Assembly: GCA_026414765.1 (NCBI GenBank)
Contig: JAOAIJ010000043.1
Span: 1-64,000 of the forward strand
Source: Clostridia bacterium
GTDB taxonomy: Bacteria > Bacillota > Clostridia > Acetivibrionales > DSM-27016
Length of the DNA: 64,000 nt
Reading direction: 5' to 3'
Part shown: positions 36,242 through 46,916 of the stretch, piece by piece
Layout of the letters: every line of letters starts with the position of its first letter
How positions within the stretch are numbered: position 1 is the first letter of the stretch
Made by a program: the position numbers and the translations under genes
The notes under the pieces: model-generated
Seen by the model: only the letters and a program-made list of their open reading frames with translations
Told to the model about the DNA's origin: nothing
Databases searched by the model: none

Positions 36242-37417
36242 TTACTTAAACTCTTTTGCCAAGGCCTCAAAAGCCGGTAGTGAGTTTTTTATCTGATCCA
36301 GGCTTACGCAGTAAGCCAGTCTGAAGTAACCCGGGCGACCAAAATTGCTGCCTGGTACAATCAGTATATTATGCTTGAGAGCGCGGTTTTTAAATTCAAT
36401 ATCATCAGGTATTAAAGCTTTGGGAAACAGATAAAACGCTCCCTCAGGTTTAACACATTCAAATCCTATACTGGTCAAGTGATTATAGAGTACATCGCGT
36501 CTTTCCTGATATACGGCTATATCTATCGATTCACCGACAGTTTCGCCGACTACTTTTTGAAATAGAGCCGGAGCGTTTACGTATCCAAGAGTGCGGTTAC
36601 AAAATATGAGTCCTCCTATAAGTTCTTTGATATCTTCTGCGGCAGGATTCACTGCAATATATCCGATTCTCTCTCCGGGTAAAGCCAAGGACTTGCTGTA
36701 TGAATTCACTATAATAGAATTTTTGAATATTTTCAGCACACTGGGTATCTTAATTCCATCATACACAAGCTTGGTATAGGGTTCATCAGATAACACGTAT
36801 ATTGTAGTACCATATTCCTTCTCTTTTTCAGCGAGTACCTGTGACAACTGTTTTAATATTTTTTCGCTATAAACTACTCCTGTAGGGTTGTTTGGAGTAT
36901 TAATGATTATTGCTTTAGTGTTTGGTGTAATACTTTGACTTAACTTTTCGGGGTTAGGTTCAAAATTACTTTCATCAGTCTGGCATACTACGGTTTTACC
37001 ACCATGATTATCTATGTAAAAACCATATTCTACAAAGTATGGTGCAAACACAATTACTTCTTCATCTGGATTGAGGAGGGTTTTTAAAACGACGTTCAAG
37101 CCTCCAGCAGCTCCGCATGTCATGATAATATTTTCGAAAGGTAGAGTTACATCAGTTTCTTTTGTTATCTGCTCAGCCAGTTTTTCTCTTACATCATTAT
37201 AGCCGGCATTAGGCATATATTTATGTATGCCTTGTATGTCAAGAAGTCTTTTCATGGTATCCTTTACAGACTGGGGAGGTTCAGGATCCGGATTGCCAAG
37301 TGAGAAATCAAATACTTTATCGGCTCCATATATTTTACGGAGTTTTTCTCCTTCTTCAAACATTGCTCTGATCATTGATCCGTTCTTCACATTAGTGCTT
37401 ATTTTTTGAGAAATCAT
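36242..37417 (-). CDS. class I/II PLP-dependent aminotransferase (aspartate-aminotransferase type)
   Basis: 391 residues, fold type I. Seen: DFSLGNPDPEPP, NTPNNPTGVVYS, the PLP-binding Asp211 (SDEPYTKL) and Lys242 in NSYSKSLALPGERIGY. The GERIGY block and length fit the aspartate/aromatic aminotransferase subfamily Ib; the precise substrate cannot be told. Divergent from the chemotaxis cluster. Confidence 0.93.
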   Translation of the reverse strand: MISQKISTNVKNGSMIRAMFEEGEKLRKIYGADKVFDFSLGNPDPEPPQSVKDTMKRLLDIQGIHKYMPNAGYNDVREKLAEQITKETDVTLPFENIIMTCGAAGGLNVVLKTLLNPDEEVIVFAPYFVEYGFYIDNHGGKTVVCQTDESNFEPNPEKLSQSITPNTKAIIINTPNNPTGVVYSEKILKQLSQVLAEKEKEYGTTIYVLSDEPYTKLVYDGIKIPSVLKIFKNSIIVNSYSKSLALPGERIGYIAVNPAAEDIKELIGGLIFCNRTLGYVNAPALFQKVVGETVGESIDIAVYQERRDVLYNHLTSIGFECVKPEGAFYLFPKALIPDDIEFKNRALKHNILIVPGSNFGRPGYFRLAYCVSLDQIKNSLPAFEALAKEFK

Positions 37418-37656
37418 TTAAAAAACCTCCTGATATATTAATTATATATTTAATATGATACAATAATAAATATATTAGTATCAAAAGCAGCAACTTTGCT
37501 TTCCAGAATTATCTTATTTCAATGTTACATTAAAAGATTTGTGTGGTCAACATGAAATGATTCAAATTATTTGGAATGATACAGAGATTATCAATTAACA
37601 GGCGCAACAGTTTAGTTTAGTTGTTGGTTATGAAAATTAGTGGTCTAAGACAATGG

Positions 37657-37683
37657 TGTCGAAAAGTGTCGAATAATAGCGAA
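37657..37683 (+). promoter_or_regulatory. triple Spo0A-like box array
   Basis: Two exact TGTCGAA boxes at 37657-37663 and 37667-37673 and a near copy TAGCGAA at 37677-37683, all in the same direction and exactly 10 bp apart, so they face the same side of the helix. TGTCGAA is the described Spo0A binding core. The last box ends three bases before the -35 hexamer. Confidence 0.65.
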
Positions 37684-37686
37684 TTG

Positions 37687-37715
37687 TTGCATTTCTCCAG
37701 ATTATTATGTATAAT
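37687..37715 (+). promoter_or_regulatory. sigma-A-type promoter of the che cluster
   Basis: TTGCAT at 37687-37692, 17-bp spacer, consensus TATAAT at 37710-37715. It lies about 210 bases before cheY in an otherwise gene-free stretch (37418-37925) and directly behind the Spo0A-like boxes. The rest of that 508-bp gap shows no gene. Confidence 0.7.
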
Positions 37716-37925
37716 AAAGTTGTAATACCTATATAAGCAGTTCATATTATTATTCCATGTTTAAACTTCTTTTCAATTCGAGTAAGTACCATTTTTAAAT
37801 GAAAATAATGGATAAAGTTGTTATTTACTTGTTTGCTGTATGCAAACACTTTGGTAATTAATGCTTTGATTTATTTATTCTTTTTTCCCAGCTTGTGAAA
37901 ATTATCTATGGAAGGGTGACGTAAA

Positions 37926-38279
37926 TTGAAAAATGTATTAGTAGTTGATGATGCTGCGTTTATGAGGGGTTCTCTAAGAATCATGCTGGAAAGAAATGGG
38001 TATAATGTAGTGGGTGAGGCTGAAAACGGCATGGTAGCTGTAAAAAAGTATAAGGAATTACAGCCTGATATAGTAACAATGGATATCACTATGCCTGAAA
38101 TGGATGGTTTAGAGGCACTTAAGACAATAAGAGCCTTTGACCCTAATTCAAAAATTGTTATGATTTCTGCACTTGGACAGGAAAACAACGTAAAACAGGC
38201 TGTATTATCAGGTGCAAAAGGATTTATAGTCAAGCCATTTAAAGAAGAACATGTTGTTAAGACTTTAAGCAAGCTATAA
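37926..38279 (+). CDS. cheY: chemotaxis response regulator CheY
   Basis: 117 residues from TTG behind AAGGGTGA. A single receiver domain: acidic pair Asp8-Asp9, phosphorylation site Asp53 (TMDITMPEMDG), Ser in MISALG and Lys in FIVKPF. No output domain, so it acts by protein-protein contact on a motor or other target after phosphorylation by CheA. First gene of the cluster, 238 bases before cheA. Confidence 0.94.
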   Translation: MKNVLVVDDAAFMRGSLRIMLERNGYNVVGEAENGMVAVKKYKELQPDIVTMDITMPEMDGLEALKTIRAFDPNSKIVMISALGQENNVKQAVLSGAKGFIVKPFKEEHVVKTLSKL

Positions 38280-38517
38280 CCGGTGCATGTGAATATAAAA
38301 GCAATCATTATTCAATTTGTTTATGGTATAAACGACCTGACTTAAAGTTATTGATTTATAAGTATACATAAATTAGTAATTATGGGTTTGTTTTTACATA
38401 TATCGAAGCATATCAGTCATCTATTCTTAGTTAATCTTTTTTATGTATGTAAACTTATAAATACAAATTTTATATACATTAAGAAATTGAATAATCAATA
38501 AACAGGAGTGATTTCCA

Positions 38518-40581
38518 ATGGGTAATAGTTATAGCAGGGAACCTATGCTTGAGATGTTTATATTCGAAACATATCAACTTCTGGAGCAGTTGGAGCAATC
38601 AATCATAAACTCAGAAAAAAATGGCGGTTTCCACTCTTCTATAAATGAAATCTTCAGAATAATGCACACTATTAAAGGATCTTCAGCTATGATGCTCTTT
38701 AATAACATAGCTGCTACAGCACATGCAATAGAAGACCTCTTTTACTATCTCAGGGAGGAAAAGCCTGACAAGGTTGATTATTCAAGATTGAGTGATATTG
38801 TCCTTGAAGGGGTGGATTTCATAAAATGCGAGACTGCCAAAATTGACAGTGGTCTGAATGCAGATGGAAATTCAGAAGAACTTATAAATGTAATCAAAGC
38901 ATATTTGACTAATCTAAGAATTGAGAATAATTCACCTTCCAAAGGAAATGAGAATAATAACAGCAATTCCGAACAGAAATTCTATATCTCACCGGAAAGA
39001 ACTATGATTTCTACATCAGGTACATCAAACAAATACAAAGCAATCATTTTTTTTGAGGATGGTTGCGAAATGGAGAATATAAGGGCTTTTACTGTAGTAC
39101 ATAATCTAAAGGAAATTGCAGATGAACTGCAATTTGCACCTGAAGATATAATGGAAAATGATGATAGCATTGAGGTTATAAGGCAGGAAGGCTTTAAGGT
39201 TGTTTTCAATACAGGAAAGAGTTTTGATGAGGTAAGGGATATATTACAGCAGACGATTTTCTTAAGAGATTTGGATTTAGTTTGTTTGGAAGAGAATAAC
39301 ACTGACCGGCCTGAAGCAAGAGTTAAAAGGGAAATAAATCTTGATAAGCCTGTAGATGAGTTTATTGACAAAGACAGATCAAAGGAAATTCAAAAAGAAA
39401 ATACCTCAACATCTTCAAAACAAGGAATAATAAGTGTTAATATTACAAAGCTTGATAAACTGATGGACCTTGTAGGAGAGCTGGTAATCTCTGAAGCGAT
39501 GGTTACGGGAAATCCGGATTTGAAAGGATTACAGCTTGACAACTTTTATAAATCAGCGAGGCAGCTTCACAAAATCACAAGCGAGCTTCAGGATATTGTA
39601 ATGTCTATCCGGATGGTTCCACTTTCAATGACCTTTCAGAAAATGAACCGCATTGTCAGAGATATGAGCAAAAAGCTTAATAAGGATGTAGAACTTGAAA
39701 TAATAGGAGAAGAGACTGAAGTAGATAAAAACATAATTGAAAGCATATCTGACCCATTGATGCATCTTATACGTAATTCCATTGACCATGGCATAGAATC
39801 TGCGGTGGACAGACTGGAAAAAGGCAAGCCTGAAGCCGGCAAAGTAACTCTTGAGGCCAAGAGTGCAGGGGGAGATGTGTGGATTATCGTAAAAGATGAT
39901 GGACGAGGGTTGAACAAGGAAAAGATTTTAAAAAAGGCGTTGGAGAACGGATTGGTTTATAAGCCTGAGAGTGAGCTGACAGACAGGGAGATATATTCAT
40001 TTATTTTCTTACCGGGATTTTCAACTAAAGAAAAGGTTACTGAGTTTTCCGGCAGAGGTGTGGGCATGGATGTAGTTACCAAGAATATTGAGAAGGTAGG
40101 GGGAACTGTACTGGTAGATAGTAAACCAGATACAGGGACTACTATTTCGATAAAGATACCGCTGACGCTTGCCATTATAGATGGTATGACAATAAAAGTA
40201 GGGAATTCAAGGTATACCGTCCCTATGACTTCAATAAAGGAATCAATGCGCGTAACCGAAAGGGACGTGATAACAGATCCGGACGGTAATGAAATGATTC
40301 TTATAAGAGGCCAGTGTCACCCTATACTAAGGCTTCACGAAATCTACAAAGTTAAAACTGACACTTTGAAAATACATGAAGGAATAATCATGATGGTGGA
40401 AGATGAAGATAAAAGTATCTGCATTTTTGCAGATGAACTACTTGGGGAGCAGCAGGTAGTAGTAAAAGCTTTGCCATCATATTTAAAAAAGGTAGGAGGG
40501 ATAGCAGGGTGTACCTTACTGGGAGATGGCAGTATAAGCTTGATTCTGGATGTAGTAGGGTTAATGGGAGTAGATAGATAA
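38518..40581 (+). CDS. cheA: chemotaxis histidine kinase CheA
   Basis: 687 residues, start ATG behind CAGGAGTG. Domains: HPt (P1) with phospho-acceptor His50 (IMHTIKGSSAMM); a P2-like response-regulator-binding domain (about 173-262, FFEDGCEMENIRAF); P3 dimer helices from about 303 (ITKLDKLMDLVGELV); ATPase with N box LMHLIRNSIDHGI, G1 VKDDGRGLN and G2 GRGVGMDVV; CheW-like P5 from about 550. All catalytic parts are intact. It senses MCP signals through CheW and phosphorylates CheY and CheB. Confidence 0.97.
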   Translation: MGNSYSREPMLEMFIFETYQLLEQLEQSIINSEKNGGFHSSINEIFRIMHTIKGSSAMMLFNNIAATAHAIEDLFYYLREEKPDKVDYSRLSDIVLEGVDFIKCETAKIDSGLNADGNSEELINVIKAYLTNLRIENNSPSKGNENNNSNSEQKFYISPERTMISTSGTSNKYKAIIFFEDGCEMENIRAFTVVHNLKEIADELQFAPEDIMENDDSIEVIRQEGFKVVFNTGKSFDEVRDILQQTIFLRDLDLVCLEENNTDRPEARVKREINLDKPVDEFIDKDRSKEIQKENTSTSSKQGIISVNITKLDKLMDLVGELVISEAMVTGNPDLKGLQLDNFYKSARQLHKITSELQDIVMSIRMVPLSMTFQKMNRIVRDMSKKLNKDVELEIIGEETEVDKNIIESISDPLMHLIRNSIDHGIESAVDRLEKGKPEAGKVTLEAKSAGGDVWIIVKDDGRGLNKEKILKKALENGLVYKPESELTDREIYSFIFLPGFSTKEKVTEFSGRGVGMDVVTKNIEKVGGTVLVDSKPDTGTTISIKIPLTLAIIDGMTIKVGNSRYTVPMTSIKESMRVTERDVITDPDGNEMILIRGQCHPILRLHEIYKVKTDTLKIHEGIIMMVEDEDKSICIFADELLGEQQVVVKALPSYLKKVGGIAGCTLLGDGSISLILDVVGLMGVDR

Positions 40582-40626
40582 ACAGGCATTGTGGAGTAAA
40601 GTGTTTATAAAGGAGGAGATGGTAAA

Positions 40627-41118
40627 ATGACTGAAGTTTTGGAAAACGTAATGGAATTTGAGGATACGCAGAAAGATAAGTATCTGACTTTCGTTTTAGG
40701 CAGTGAGGAATACGGAATAGACATAAAATATGTGACAGAAATTATTGGACTGCAATCTATAACACAAGTACCTGAAATGCCTGAATACATAAAGGGTATT
40801 ATTAATTTGAGAGGGAAAATCATTCCGGTGCTTGATGTCAGGTTGAGATTCAAGAAGGAATCCAGGGAGTATAACGACAGGACATGTACAATTGTAGTAG
40901 ATATGGAGAATACATCTGTGGGATTGATTGTGGATTCAGTATCTGAAGTGTTATCAATACCTGAAACTGAAATAGTACCGCCTCCACAGTTGAACTCAGG
41001 TTATCATCAGAGGTATATAAAAGGCATAGGTAAGGTTGGAACTAACGTGAAGCTGTTGCTGGACTGCAACAAGCTTTTGAATGATGATGAGATACAGGAA
41101 ATTATGAACCTTTCATAA
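40627..41118 (+). CDS. cheW: chemotaxis adaptor CheW
   Basis: 163 residues, start ATG behind AAAGGAGGAG. Two intertwined SH3-like barrels of the CheW family: YLTFVLGSEEYGIDIKYVTEI, MPEYIKGIINLRGKIIPVLDVR and GLIVDSVSEVLSI. It couples the MCPs to CheA. 45 bases after cheA, same operon. Confidence 0.96.
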   Translation: MTEVLENVMEFEDTQKDKYLTFVLGSEEYGIDIKYVTEIIGLQSITQVPEMPEYIKGIINLRGKIIPVLDVRLRFKKESREYNDRTCTIVVDMENTSVGLIVDSVSEVLSIPETEIVPPPQLNSGYHQRYIKGIGKVGTNVKLLLDCNKLLNDDEIQEIMNLS

Positions 41119-41258
41119 TGGGAAAACTATATTGTATTAATTACTCTTTATTATGTTATCCAGGTTTGTACAACTAGTTAAAGTAATGAATTATAGTTAG
41201 GCTGGTTTTCTCCTGAATTGTCACAGCGGGTTAAAGTATACATAAAGGAGGAGTTAAT

Positions 41259-42965
41259 ATGAATTGGTATTATAACTTAAAAATTGCTTCTAAACTAATA
41301 ACTGCCTTTATACTGGTTGCTCTTATTGCAGGTGTGGTAGGGGTGACAGGGATTATTAATATCAATAATATTACAACTCAGGATAAAGTCCTGTATGAGT
41401 TGAACACAGTTCCAATTAGCCAAATATCACAAGTAGCCTTGTCATACCAGAAGTCACGTGTTGCCATGAGGGATATGGTTGTAGACAGAGATGCAGACAG
41501 GTTGGCTGAGTATGAAAAGAGTGTAAAAGAAGATATAGCAAATATGAGGGTTAACCTAGATAAATTTGGAAAGACCCTTCAGACAACAGAAGGAATACAG
41601 TTGGTTGAAAAGCTGAAGGTGGCAATTGACAAGTATGAACCGTACATAGGCGAATTGGTTGGAATGATAAAAAACAACAATGCGGATGGGGCATATGCCA
41701 GGATGAAGGGTGAAGGCATAATTCTGGCAAAGGAAATAGATGAAACTATAAACAGGCTTACAACCCTTAAAGTGGTTATTGCGGGAGAAAAGGCGGAAGA
41801 TAATCAGGCAACTGCCAGAAATTCGGTAATAATGATGATTGCTTTTGTCACTGCAGGAATGCTGACAGCTATAGTTCTTGGCATTTTTATAGCACGGATA
41901 ATCAGTAAATCAATGAATAAGCTTGTAACAGCTGCACAGAAAATAGCAGGCGGGGATCTGAATGTTGAAGTGGAAGTGAACACAAAAGATGAGGTGGGAA
42001 TGCTGGCACAGGCATTTGATACTATGGCTAACAACATAAATGAAGTAATGACAAACATAAATGCTTCTGCAGAACAGGTAGCTGCAGGTTCCAAGCAGGT
42101 ATCGGATTCTGGACAGGCTTTATCCCAGGGGTCTACAGAACAGGCAAGCTCTATAGAAGAAATCACATCCTCAATTACCGAGGTTGCAGCTCAGACCAAA
42201 CAAAACGCAATCAACGCAAATCAGGCGAATGAACTTGCCTTGTCCGTAAGAGAAAAGGCAGCCCAGGGAAATGAGCAAATGAAGCAAATGCAGAAGGCTA
42301 TGCAGGATATAAATGTTTCATCTTCAAACATATCAAAAATAATAAAGGTTATAGACGAAATCGCATTCCAGACAAATATACTTGCGCTTAATGCTGCCGT
42401 AGAAGCAGCCAGGGCAGGGCAGCACGGAAAAGGTTTTGCTGTAGTAGCCGAGGAAGTAAGAAATCTGGCTGCCAGAAGTGCAAATGCAGCAAAAGAAACG
42501 ACAGAGATGATCGAAGGTTCCATACGAAAGGTTGAAGCGGGAACAAAAATAGCAAATGATACGGCAGAAGCTCTGAACGAAATAGTCAATGGAGTGGCAA
42601 AAGCTGCAACACTCGTTGGAGAGATTGCTGTTGCGTCAAATGAACAGGCAACAGGTATATCACAAGTAAACCAGGCTCTGGAACAGGTAGCGCAGGTAGT
42701 ACAGACCAATTCGGCGACAGCGGAGGAAAGTGCAGCTGCAAGCGAAGAACTGTCCAGTCAGGCAGAAGTGCTGAAGGATGCCGTACTAAAATTCAAATTA
42801 AAAAGAAGTGATTTTAAAGGTATTGACAATCTAAACCCTGAAGTTGTCCGAATGCTGGAAGGAATGGTGAGCAAAAAGCAAAGTAATGGCGGTAAAACAA
42901 ATAAGAAAGAAATGTTCTCCAAAGCGAAGATTATGCTTGAAGACAATGAATTTGGCAAGTATTAA
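41259..42965 (+). CDS. methyl-accepting chemotaxis protein 1
   Basis: 568 residues. Membrane helix 1 (about 10-30), an extracellular four-helix-bundle sensor (about 31-188), helix 2 (about 190-212), HAMP, then the long cytoplasmic coiled coil whose tip carries [18 protein letters not shown]. The protein ends in LEDNEFGKY, a tail also present in the next MCP. No classical NWETF CheR-docking pentapeptide. The ligand is unknown; a 4HB sensor can bind small molecules directly. Confidence 0.95.
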   Translation: MNWYYNLKIASKLITAFILVALIAGVVGVTGIININNITTQDKVLYELNTVPISQISQVALSYQKSRVAMRDMVVDRDADRLAEYEKSVKEDIANMRVNLDKFGKTLQTTEGIQLVEKLKVAIDKYEPYIGELVGMIKNNNADGAYARMKGEGIILAKEIDETINRLTTLKVVIAGEKAEDNQATARNSVIMMIAFVTAGMLTAIVLGIFIARIISKSMNKLVTAAQKIAGGDLNVEVEVNTKDEVGMLAQAFDTMANNINEVMTNINASAEQVAAGSKQVSDSGQALSQGSTEQASSIEEITSSITEVAAQTKQNAINANQANELALSVREKAAQGNEQMKQMQKAMQDINVSSSNISKIIKVIDEIAFQTNILALNAAVEAARAGQHGKGFAVVAEEVRNLAARSANAAKETTEMIEGSIRKVEAGTKIANDTAEALNEIVNGVAKAATLVGEIAVASNEQATGISQVNQALEQVAQVVQTNSATAEESAAASEELSSQAEVLKDAVLKFKLKRSDFKGIDNLNPEVVRMLEGMVSKKQSNGGKTNKKEMFSKAKIMLEDNEFGKY

Positions 42966-43105
42966 TCAATAATTGTATCATTGCATTATCCTGATAGCGT
43001 CAGCACGTAGAAGTGAGCGACATATAATGTCTGCTGAAGCAACGTATTCGATTAAGAGAGATATACCAAACTATCCTACATCTAAAAAACGGAGGAGCAA
43101 ATCAT

Positions 43106-44944
43106 ATGAAATGGTTTCGTAATTTGAAGATACTGGTAAAGCTTCTGGCCTCATTTATTATTGTCGCTTTAATAGCTGGTGTTGTCGGAATCGTCGGGGT
43201 AATCAATTTAAGGAAAATTGATACTGAATATACTACTTTATATAAGGATTTCGGAGTAGCAGTAGGTGATGTAGGAAATGTATCTATAGCCTACCAGCGT
43301 ATCAGGGTAAACTTAAGGGAATTGATAATTGACAAGGGAAGCTCGGAACGTAGTACATATACAGAGAAAATAAAGGGTTATGATAAGATTATTAACGATG
43401 AATTGGCAGAATTTCAGAAGTCTTTACATACTGAAGAAGCTAAAAATGAGTATTCAAGGCTGGTTGCCGCAATAAACGAATACCAGCCAATAAAGCAAAA
43501 AATCATTGATCTGTCCCTTTCTAACAGGGAAGAAGAAGCTTTGAAATTTCTGCGTGTGGATGGAGCAAAGCTGGCTAACGAGATAAATGATACTATTGAT
43601 AAACTGATGGAACTTAAGATAAAGGGTGGAAATGAAAGGTCAGATGAATATTCTGTTACCACAGACAACACGGTTATGACCATGGTAATTGTTGTGATTT
43701 TTGCTGTTTTGGTAGCTGTAGGCTTGGGTATTTATGTAGCCCGTATTTTAAGCAACCCGGTAAAAAATATGGTTTCAGCTGCCAATAAACTTGCTGTAGG
43801 AGATGTAAATGTCAGTGTTGAAGCAGATACAAAGGATGAAATAGGAGAATTGATGGGAGCCTTTGGCAGAATGATAAAAAACGTACGAGAACAGGCTCTT
43901 GCAGTAGAAAAGATAGCATCCGGCGATCTGACAGTAGAAGTAACCGTTAAGTCGGAGAATGATCTTCTGGGCAAAAAACTCAGTGAGATGATACAAAAGA
44001 ATAATGAGGTACTGATTAATATTAATTCAGCATCTGAGCAGGTGGCTGCAGGTTCCAGACAGGTTTCGGCATCAAGCCAGGCATTGTCCCAGGGGGCTAC
44101 CGAGCAGGCAAGCTCCATAGAGGAAATCACTTCATCAATGACTGAAGTTGCTGCCCAGACAAAACAGAATGCAATAAATGCAAATCAGGCCAGCGAGCTT
44201 GCATTGGCTGTAAAAGAAAAAGCCGAACAAGGAAATGACCAGATGAAGGAAATGGTAAAAGCGATGCAGGACATAAACCAGTCTTCCTCCAATATATCAA
44301 AAATAATAAAGGTTATAGACGAGATTGCTTTCCAGACAAATATACTGGCACTAAACGCAGCTGTAGAAGCAGCCAGGGCGGGACAGCACGGAAAGGGCTT
44401 TGCTGTAGTGGCTGAAGAAGTAAGAAACCTGGCTGCCAGAAGTGCAAATGCTGCAAAAGAAACAACCGATATGATAGAAGGTTCCATTAAAAATGTTGAG
44501 GTAGGCACAAAAATAGCAAGCAACACGGCCAGTGCCTTGAGCGAGATAGTTGGAGGTGTGGCTAAGGCAGCATCTTTAGTAAGTGAGATAGCAATTGCAT
44601 CGAATGAACAGGCAACGGGAATATCGCAGGTAAATCAGGCTCTTGAACAGGTTGCACAGGTTGTACAGACCAACTCTGCAACTGCCGAGGAAAGTGCAGC
44701 AGCAAGTGAAGAGCTGTCTGGTCAGGCAGACTTACTGAAAGAATCTGTAAGAAGGTTCAGACTGAAAGATATGAAAAATACCGGCTTTGACAGTTTCAAC
44801 CCTGATGTTATTAATATGATTGAGAGCATGATGAGCAAAAAGCACTATTTAAATACTGTAAGCAGAGGAAACCAGGAAAATGCAGCTTCTGTGCACCCTA
44901 AATCTCAAATATCTCTTGAAAGTAATGAATTTGGCAAATACTAA
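43106..44944 (+). CDS. methyl-accepting chemotaxis protein 2
   Basis: 612 residues, a paralogue of the MCP just upstream: the same N-terminal [15 protein letters not shown] start, 4HB-type sensor and two membrane helices, but with about 44 additional residues after the HAMP that form a second HAMP-like unit ([20 protein letters not shown]). The signalling tip is nearly identical to MCP 1. It ends in LESNEFGKY. The gap before it holds an imperfect hairpin (TCAGCA / TGCTGA, 43000-43036). The two genes arose by tandem duplication (inference from the near-identical signalling domains). Confidence 0.95.
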   Translation: MKWFRNLKILVKLLASFIIVALIAGVVGIVGVINLRKIDTEYTTLYKDFGVAVGDVGNVSIAYQRIRVNLRELIIDKGSSERSTYTEKIKGYDKIINDELAEFQKSLHTEEAKNEYSRLVAAINEYQPIKQKIIDLSLSNREEEALKFLRVDGAKLANEINDTIDKLMELKIKGGNERSDEYSVTTDNTVMTMVIVVIFAVLVAVGLGIYVARILSNPVKNMVSAANKLAVGDVNVSVEADTKDEIGELMGAFGRMIKNVREQALAVEKIASGDLTVEVTVKSENDLLGKKLSEMIQKNNEVLININSASEQVAAGSRQVSASSQALSQGATEQASSIEEITSSMTEVAAQTKQNAINANQASELALAVKEKAEQGNDQMKEMVKAMQDINQSSSNISKIIKVIDEIAFQTNILALNAAVEAARAGQHGKGFAVVAEEVRNLAARSANAAKETTDMIEGSIKNVEVGTKIASNTASALSEIVGGVAKAASLVSEIAIASNEQATGISQVNQALEQVAQVVQTNSATAEESAAASEELSGQADLLKESVRRFRLKDMKNTGFDSFNPDVINMIESMMSKKHYLNTVSRGNQENAASVHPKSQISLESNEFGKY

Positions 44945-44969
44945 AGCATAACTATGGAGGTTGAGTATT

Positions 44970-45785
44970 TTGGACATTTCGGATAAGGAATTCGAACGTC
45001 TTGCAACATATATGAAGGCGAATTACGGCATAAATATGACCGAAAAGAAAAAAACACTTGTTATGGGACGCTTGCATAATGTCCTTATACAAAATAACTT
45101 TAAAAGCTTTTCAGAGTATTACGAGTACATAATTTCCGATAAGACGGGGGATGCCGTTACCACCCTCATAAACAAGCTTACAACCAATCATACTTTTTTT
45201 ATGAGGGAGTCCCAGCATTTTGATTATCTAAAAAAGAATGTGCTTCCCTATCTTGCGGAAAAAGAGAAAAGCAGGAAGGATTTAAGGATATGGAGTGCCG
45301 GGTGTTCGACAGGTGAAGAGCCTTATACGCTTGCAATGATTTTATCCGATTTTTTCGGTTTGGAAAAACCTCAGTGGGATACCAAGGTATTGGCTACGGA
45401 TATTTCTTCAAAGGTATTGAATGCTGCAGATAAGGGGATTTATTCCAATGAGCACATAGCTTCCTTGCCTGACTATTGGAAAAGGAACTATTTCAGGCCA
45501 CATGACACTGAAAACTCCATAGTTGCGGATAGAATAAAAAGTGAAGTCATTTTCAGATTATTCAATCTGATGACGAATTATTTTCCGTTTAAGAGACAGT
45601 TTCATGTAATATTCTGCAGAAATGTGATGATATATTTTGACGCTGAAACGAAAAGGGAATTGGTAAACAAATTCTATGACAGTACAGAACCGGGGGGGTA
45701 TTTGTTCATTGGACATTCGGAATCACTTAACCGCAGCGAAAGCGGATATAAATATATTCTGCCTGCTGTTTACAGAAAAGAATGA
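44970..45785 (+). CDS. cheR: chemotaxis protein methyltransferase CheR
   Basis: 271 residues from the TTG at 44970, nine bases after GGAGG; a TTG at 44961 abuts the Shine-Dalgarno and is unlikely. N-terminal helical domain, then the SAM-binding domain: LRIWSAGCSTGEEPYTLAM, ILATDIS-like VLATDISSKVL and VIFCRNVMIYFDAETKRE. It methylates MCP glutamates. No TPR or other extension. Followed by cheB. Confidence 0.95.
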   Translation: MDISDKEFERLATYMKANYGINMTEKKKTLVMGRLHNVLIQNNFKSFSEYYEYIISDKTGDAVTTLINKLTTNHTFFMRESQHFDYLKKNVLPYLAEKEKSRKDLRIWSAGCSTGEEPYTLAMILSDFFGLEKPQWDTKVLATDISSKVLNAADKGIYSNEHIASLPDYWKRNYFRPHDTENSIVADRIKSEVIFRLFNLMTNYFPFKRQFHVIFCRNVMIYFDAETKRELVNKFYDSTEPGGYLFIGHSESLNRSESGYKYILPAVYRKE

Positions 45786-45825
45786 ATTGTTATAAGATAT
45801 AAAAGAAAAGATTGCGGAGGTAAGA

Positions 45826-46878
45826 GTGTTTATTAAACGCAAGATAAAGGTTTTGATTGTAGATGATTCGCTTTTGTTCAGGGAAACTTTGGCAAGAGGC
45901 ATTACTTCCGATCCTGGTATCGAGGTAGTGGCAACTGCACCGGACCCATATACAGCCAGCGAAAAAATAATTGAATTTGAGCCTGATGTAATGACGCTGG
46001 ATGTAGAAATGCCCAGAATGAACGGTATTGAATTCCTTCGCAGGCTTATGCCCCAATACCCTATACCTGTAGTTGTAGTGAGTGCCGTCAGTGAAAATGT
46101 TTTTGATGCCTTGAATGCCGGTGCGGTAGATTTTGTTACAAAGTCCGCACCGGGCAATCCTAAAGGAATGGACTCATTGATAAATGAGCTTATAGTGAAA
46201 ATAAAAATAGCGTCTACAGCCAAGGTGGGACACTTGAAAGGGGCTGGGCTGCCAGGAGGATTATCAGGAAGAAATAATCCGAAGAGCGAAATATCAGACC
46301 TTACGGAACGTATAATTGCAATTGGAGCATCCACTGGGGGAACTGAGGCTATTTATCAAGTTATAAAATCCCTTCCGAGGGAAATTCCCGGAATGGTGAT
46401 AGTGCAGCATATGCCTCCGGTATTTACAAGGATGTATGCGGAAAGGCTGAATAATTCATGCTCTCTGGAGGTAAGAGAGGCAAAGGACGGGGACAAGGTA
46501 TTGCCGGGGCGTGTCCTTATTGCTCCGGGGGATTTCCATATGAGATTGAAAAAGTTCGGGGGATCATATCAAGTCGAATGCTTTAAGGGTGAAAGAGTTA
46601 ATGGTCACTGTCCTTCCGTAGATATACTTTTTGAGTCCGTAGCTAAGGAAGCTGGAAGAAATGCAATAGGTGTCATACTTACAGGTATGGGATATGATGG
46701 GGCCAAGGGAATGCTGTCGATGAGAAAAAACGGTGCAAGGACTATTGGACAGGATGAACATTCATGTGTCGTATATGGTATGCCTAAGGTTGCATACGAT
46801 ATTGGAGCAGTTGAAAAACAGGTAGCGCTGGACAATATTGCACAGGTTGTGTTTTCTGTAATTAATGGGAAGTTGTAA
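45826..46878 (+). CDS. cheB: CheB methylesterase / glutamine deamidase
   Basis: 350 residues from GTG, GGAGG five bases upstream. Receiver domain (VDDSLLFRETL, phospho-Asp in TLDVEMPRMNG, KSA in place of KP), linker, then the esterase with Ser (IGASTGGTEAIYQ), His (VQHMPPVFTRMYAERLN) and Asp (GMGYDGAKGM). It removes methyl groups and may deamidate receptors; CheA phosphorylates it. CheC and CheD, common in Firmicutes, are absent from the cluster. Confidence 0.95.
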   Translation: MFIKRKIKVLIVDDSLLFRETLARGITSDPGIEVVATAPDPYTASEKIIEFEPDVMTLDVEMPRMNGIEFLRRLMPQYPIPVVVVSAVSENVFDALNAGAVDFVTKSAPGNPKGMDSLINELIVKIKIASTAKVGHLKGAGLPGGLSGRNNPKSEISDLTERIIAIGASTGGTEAIYQVIKSLPREIPGMVIVQHMPPVFTRMYAERLNNSCSLEVREAKDGDKVLPGRVLIAPGDFHMRLKKFGGSYQVECFKGERVNGHCPSVDILFESVAKEAGRNAIGVILTGMGYDGAKGMLSMRKNGARTIGQDEHSCVVYGMPKVAYDIGAVEKQVALDNIAQVVFSVINGKL

Positions 46879-46916
46879 CCGGATACTGTGAAAAGGAATT
46901 CAGAAGGGGGCAGGAT

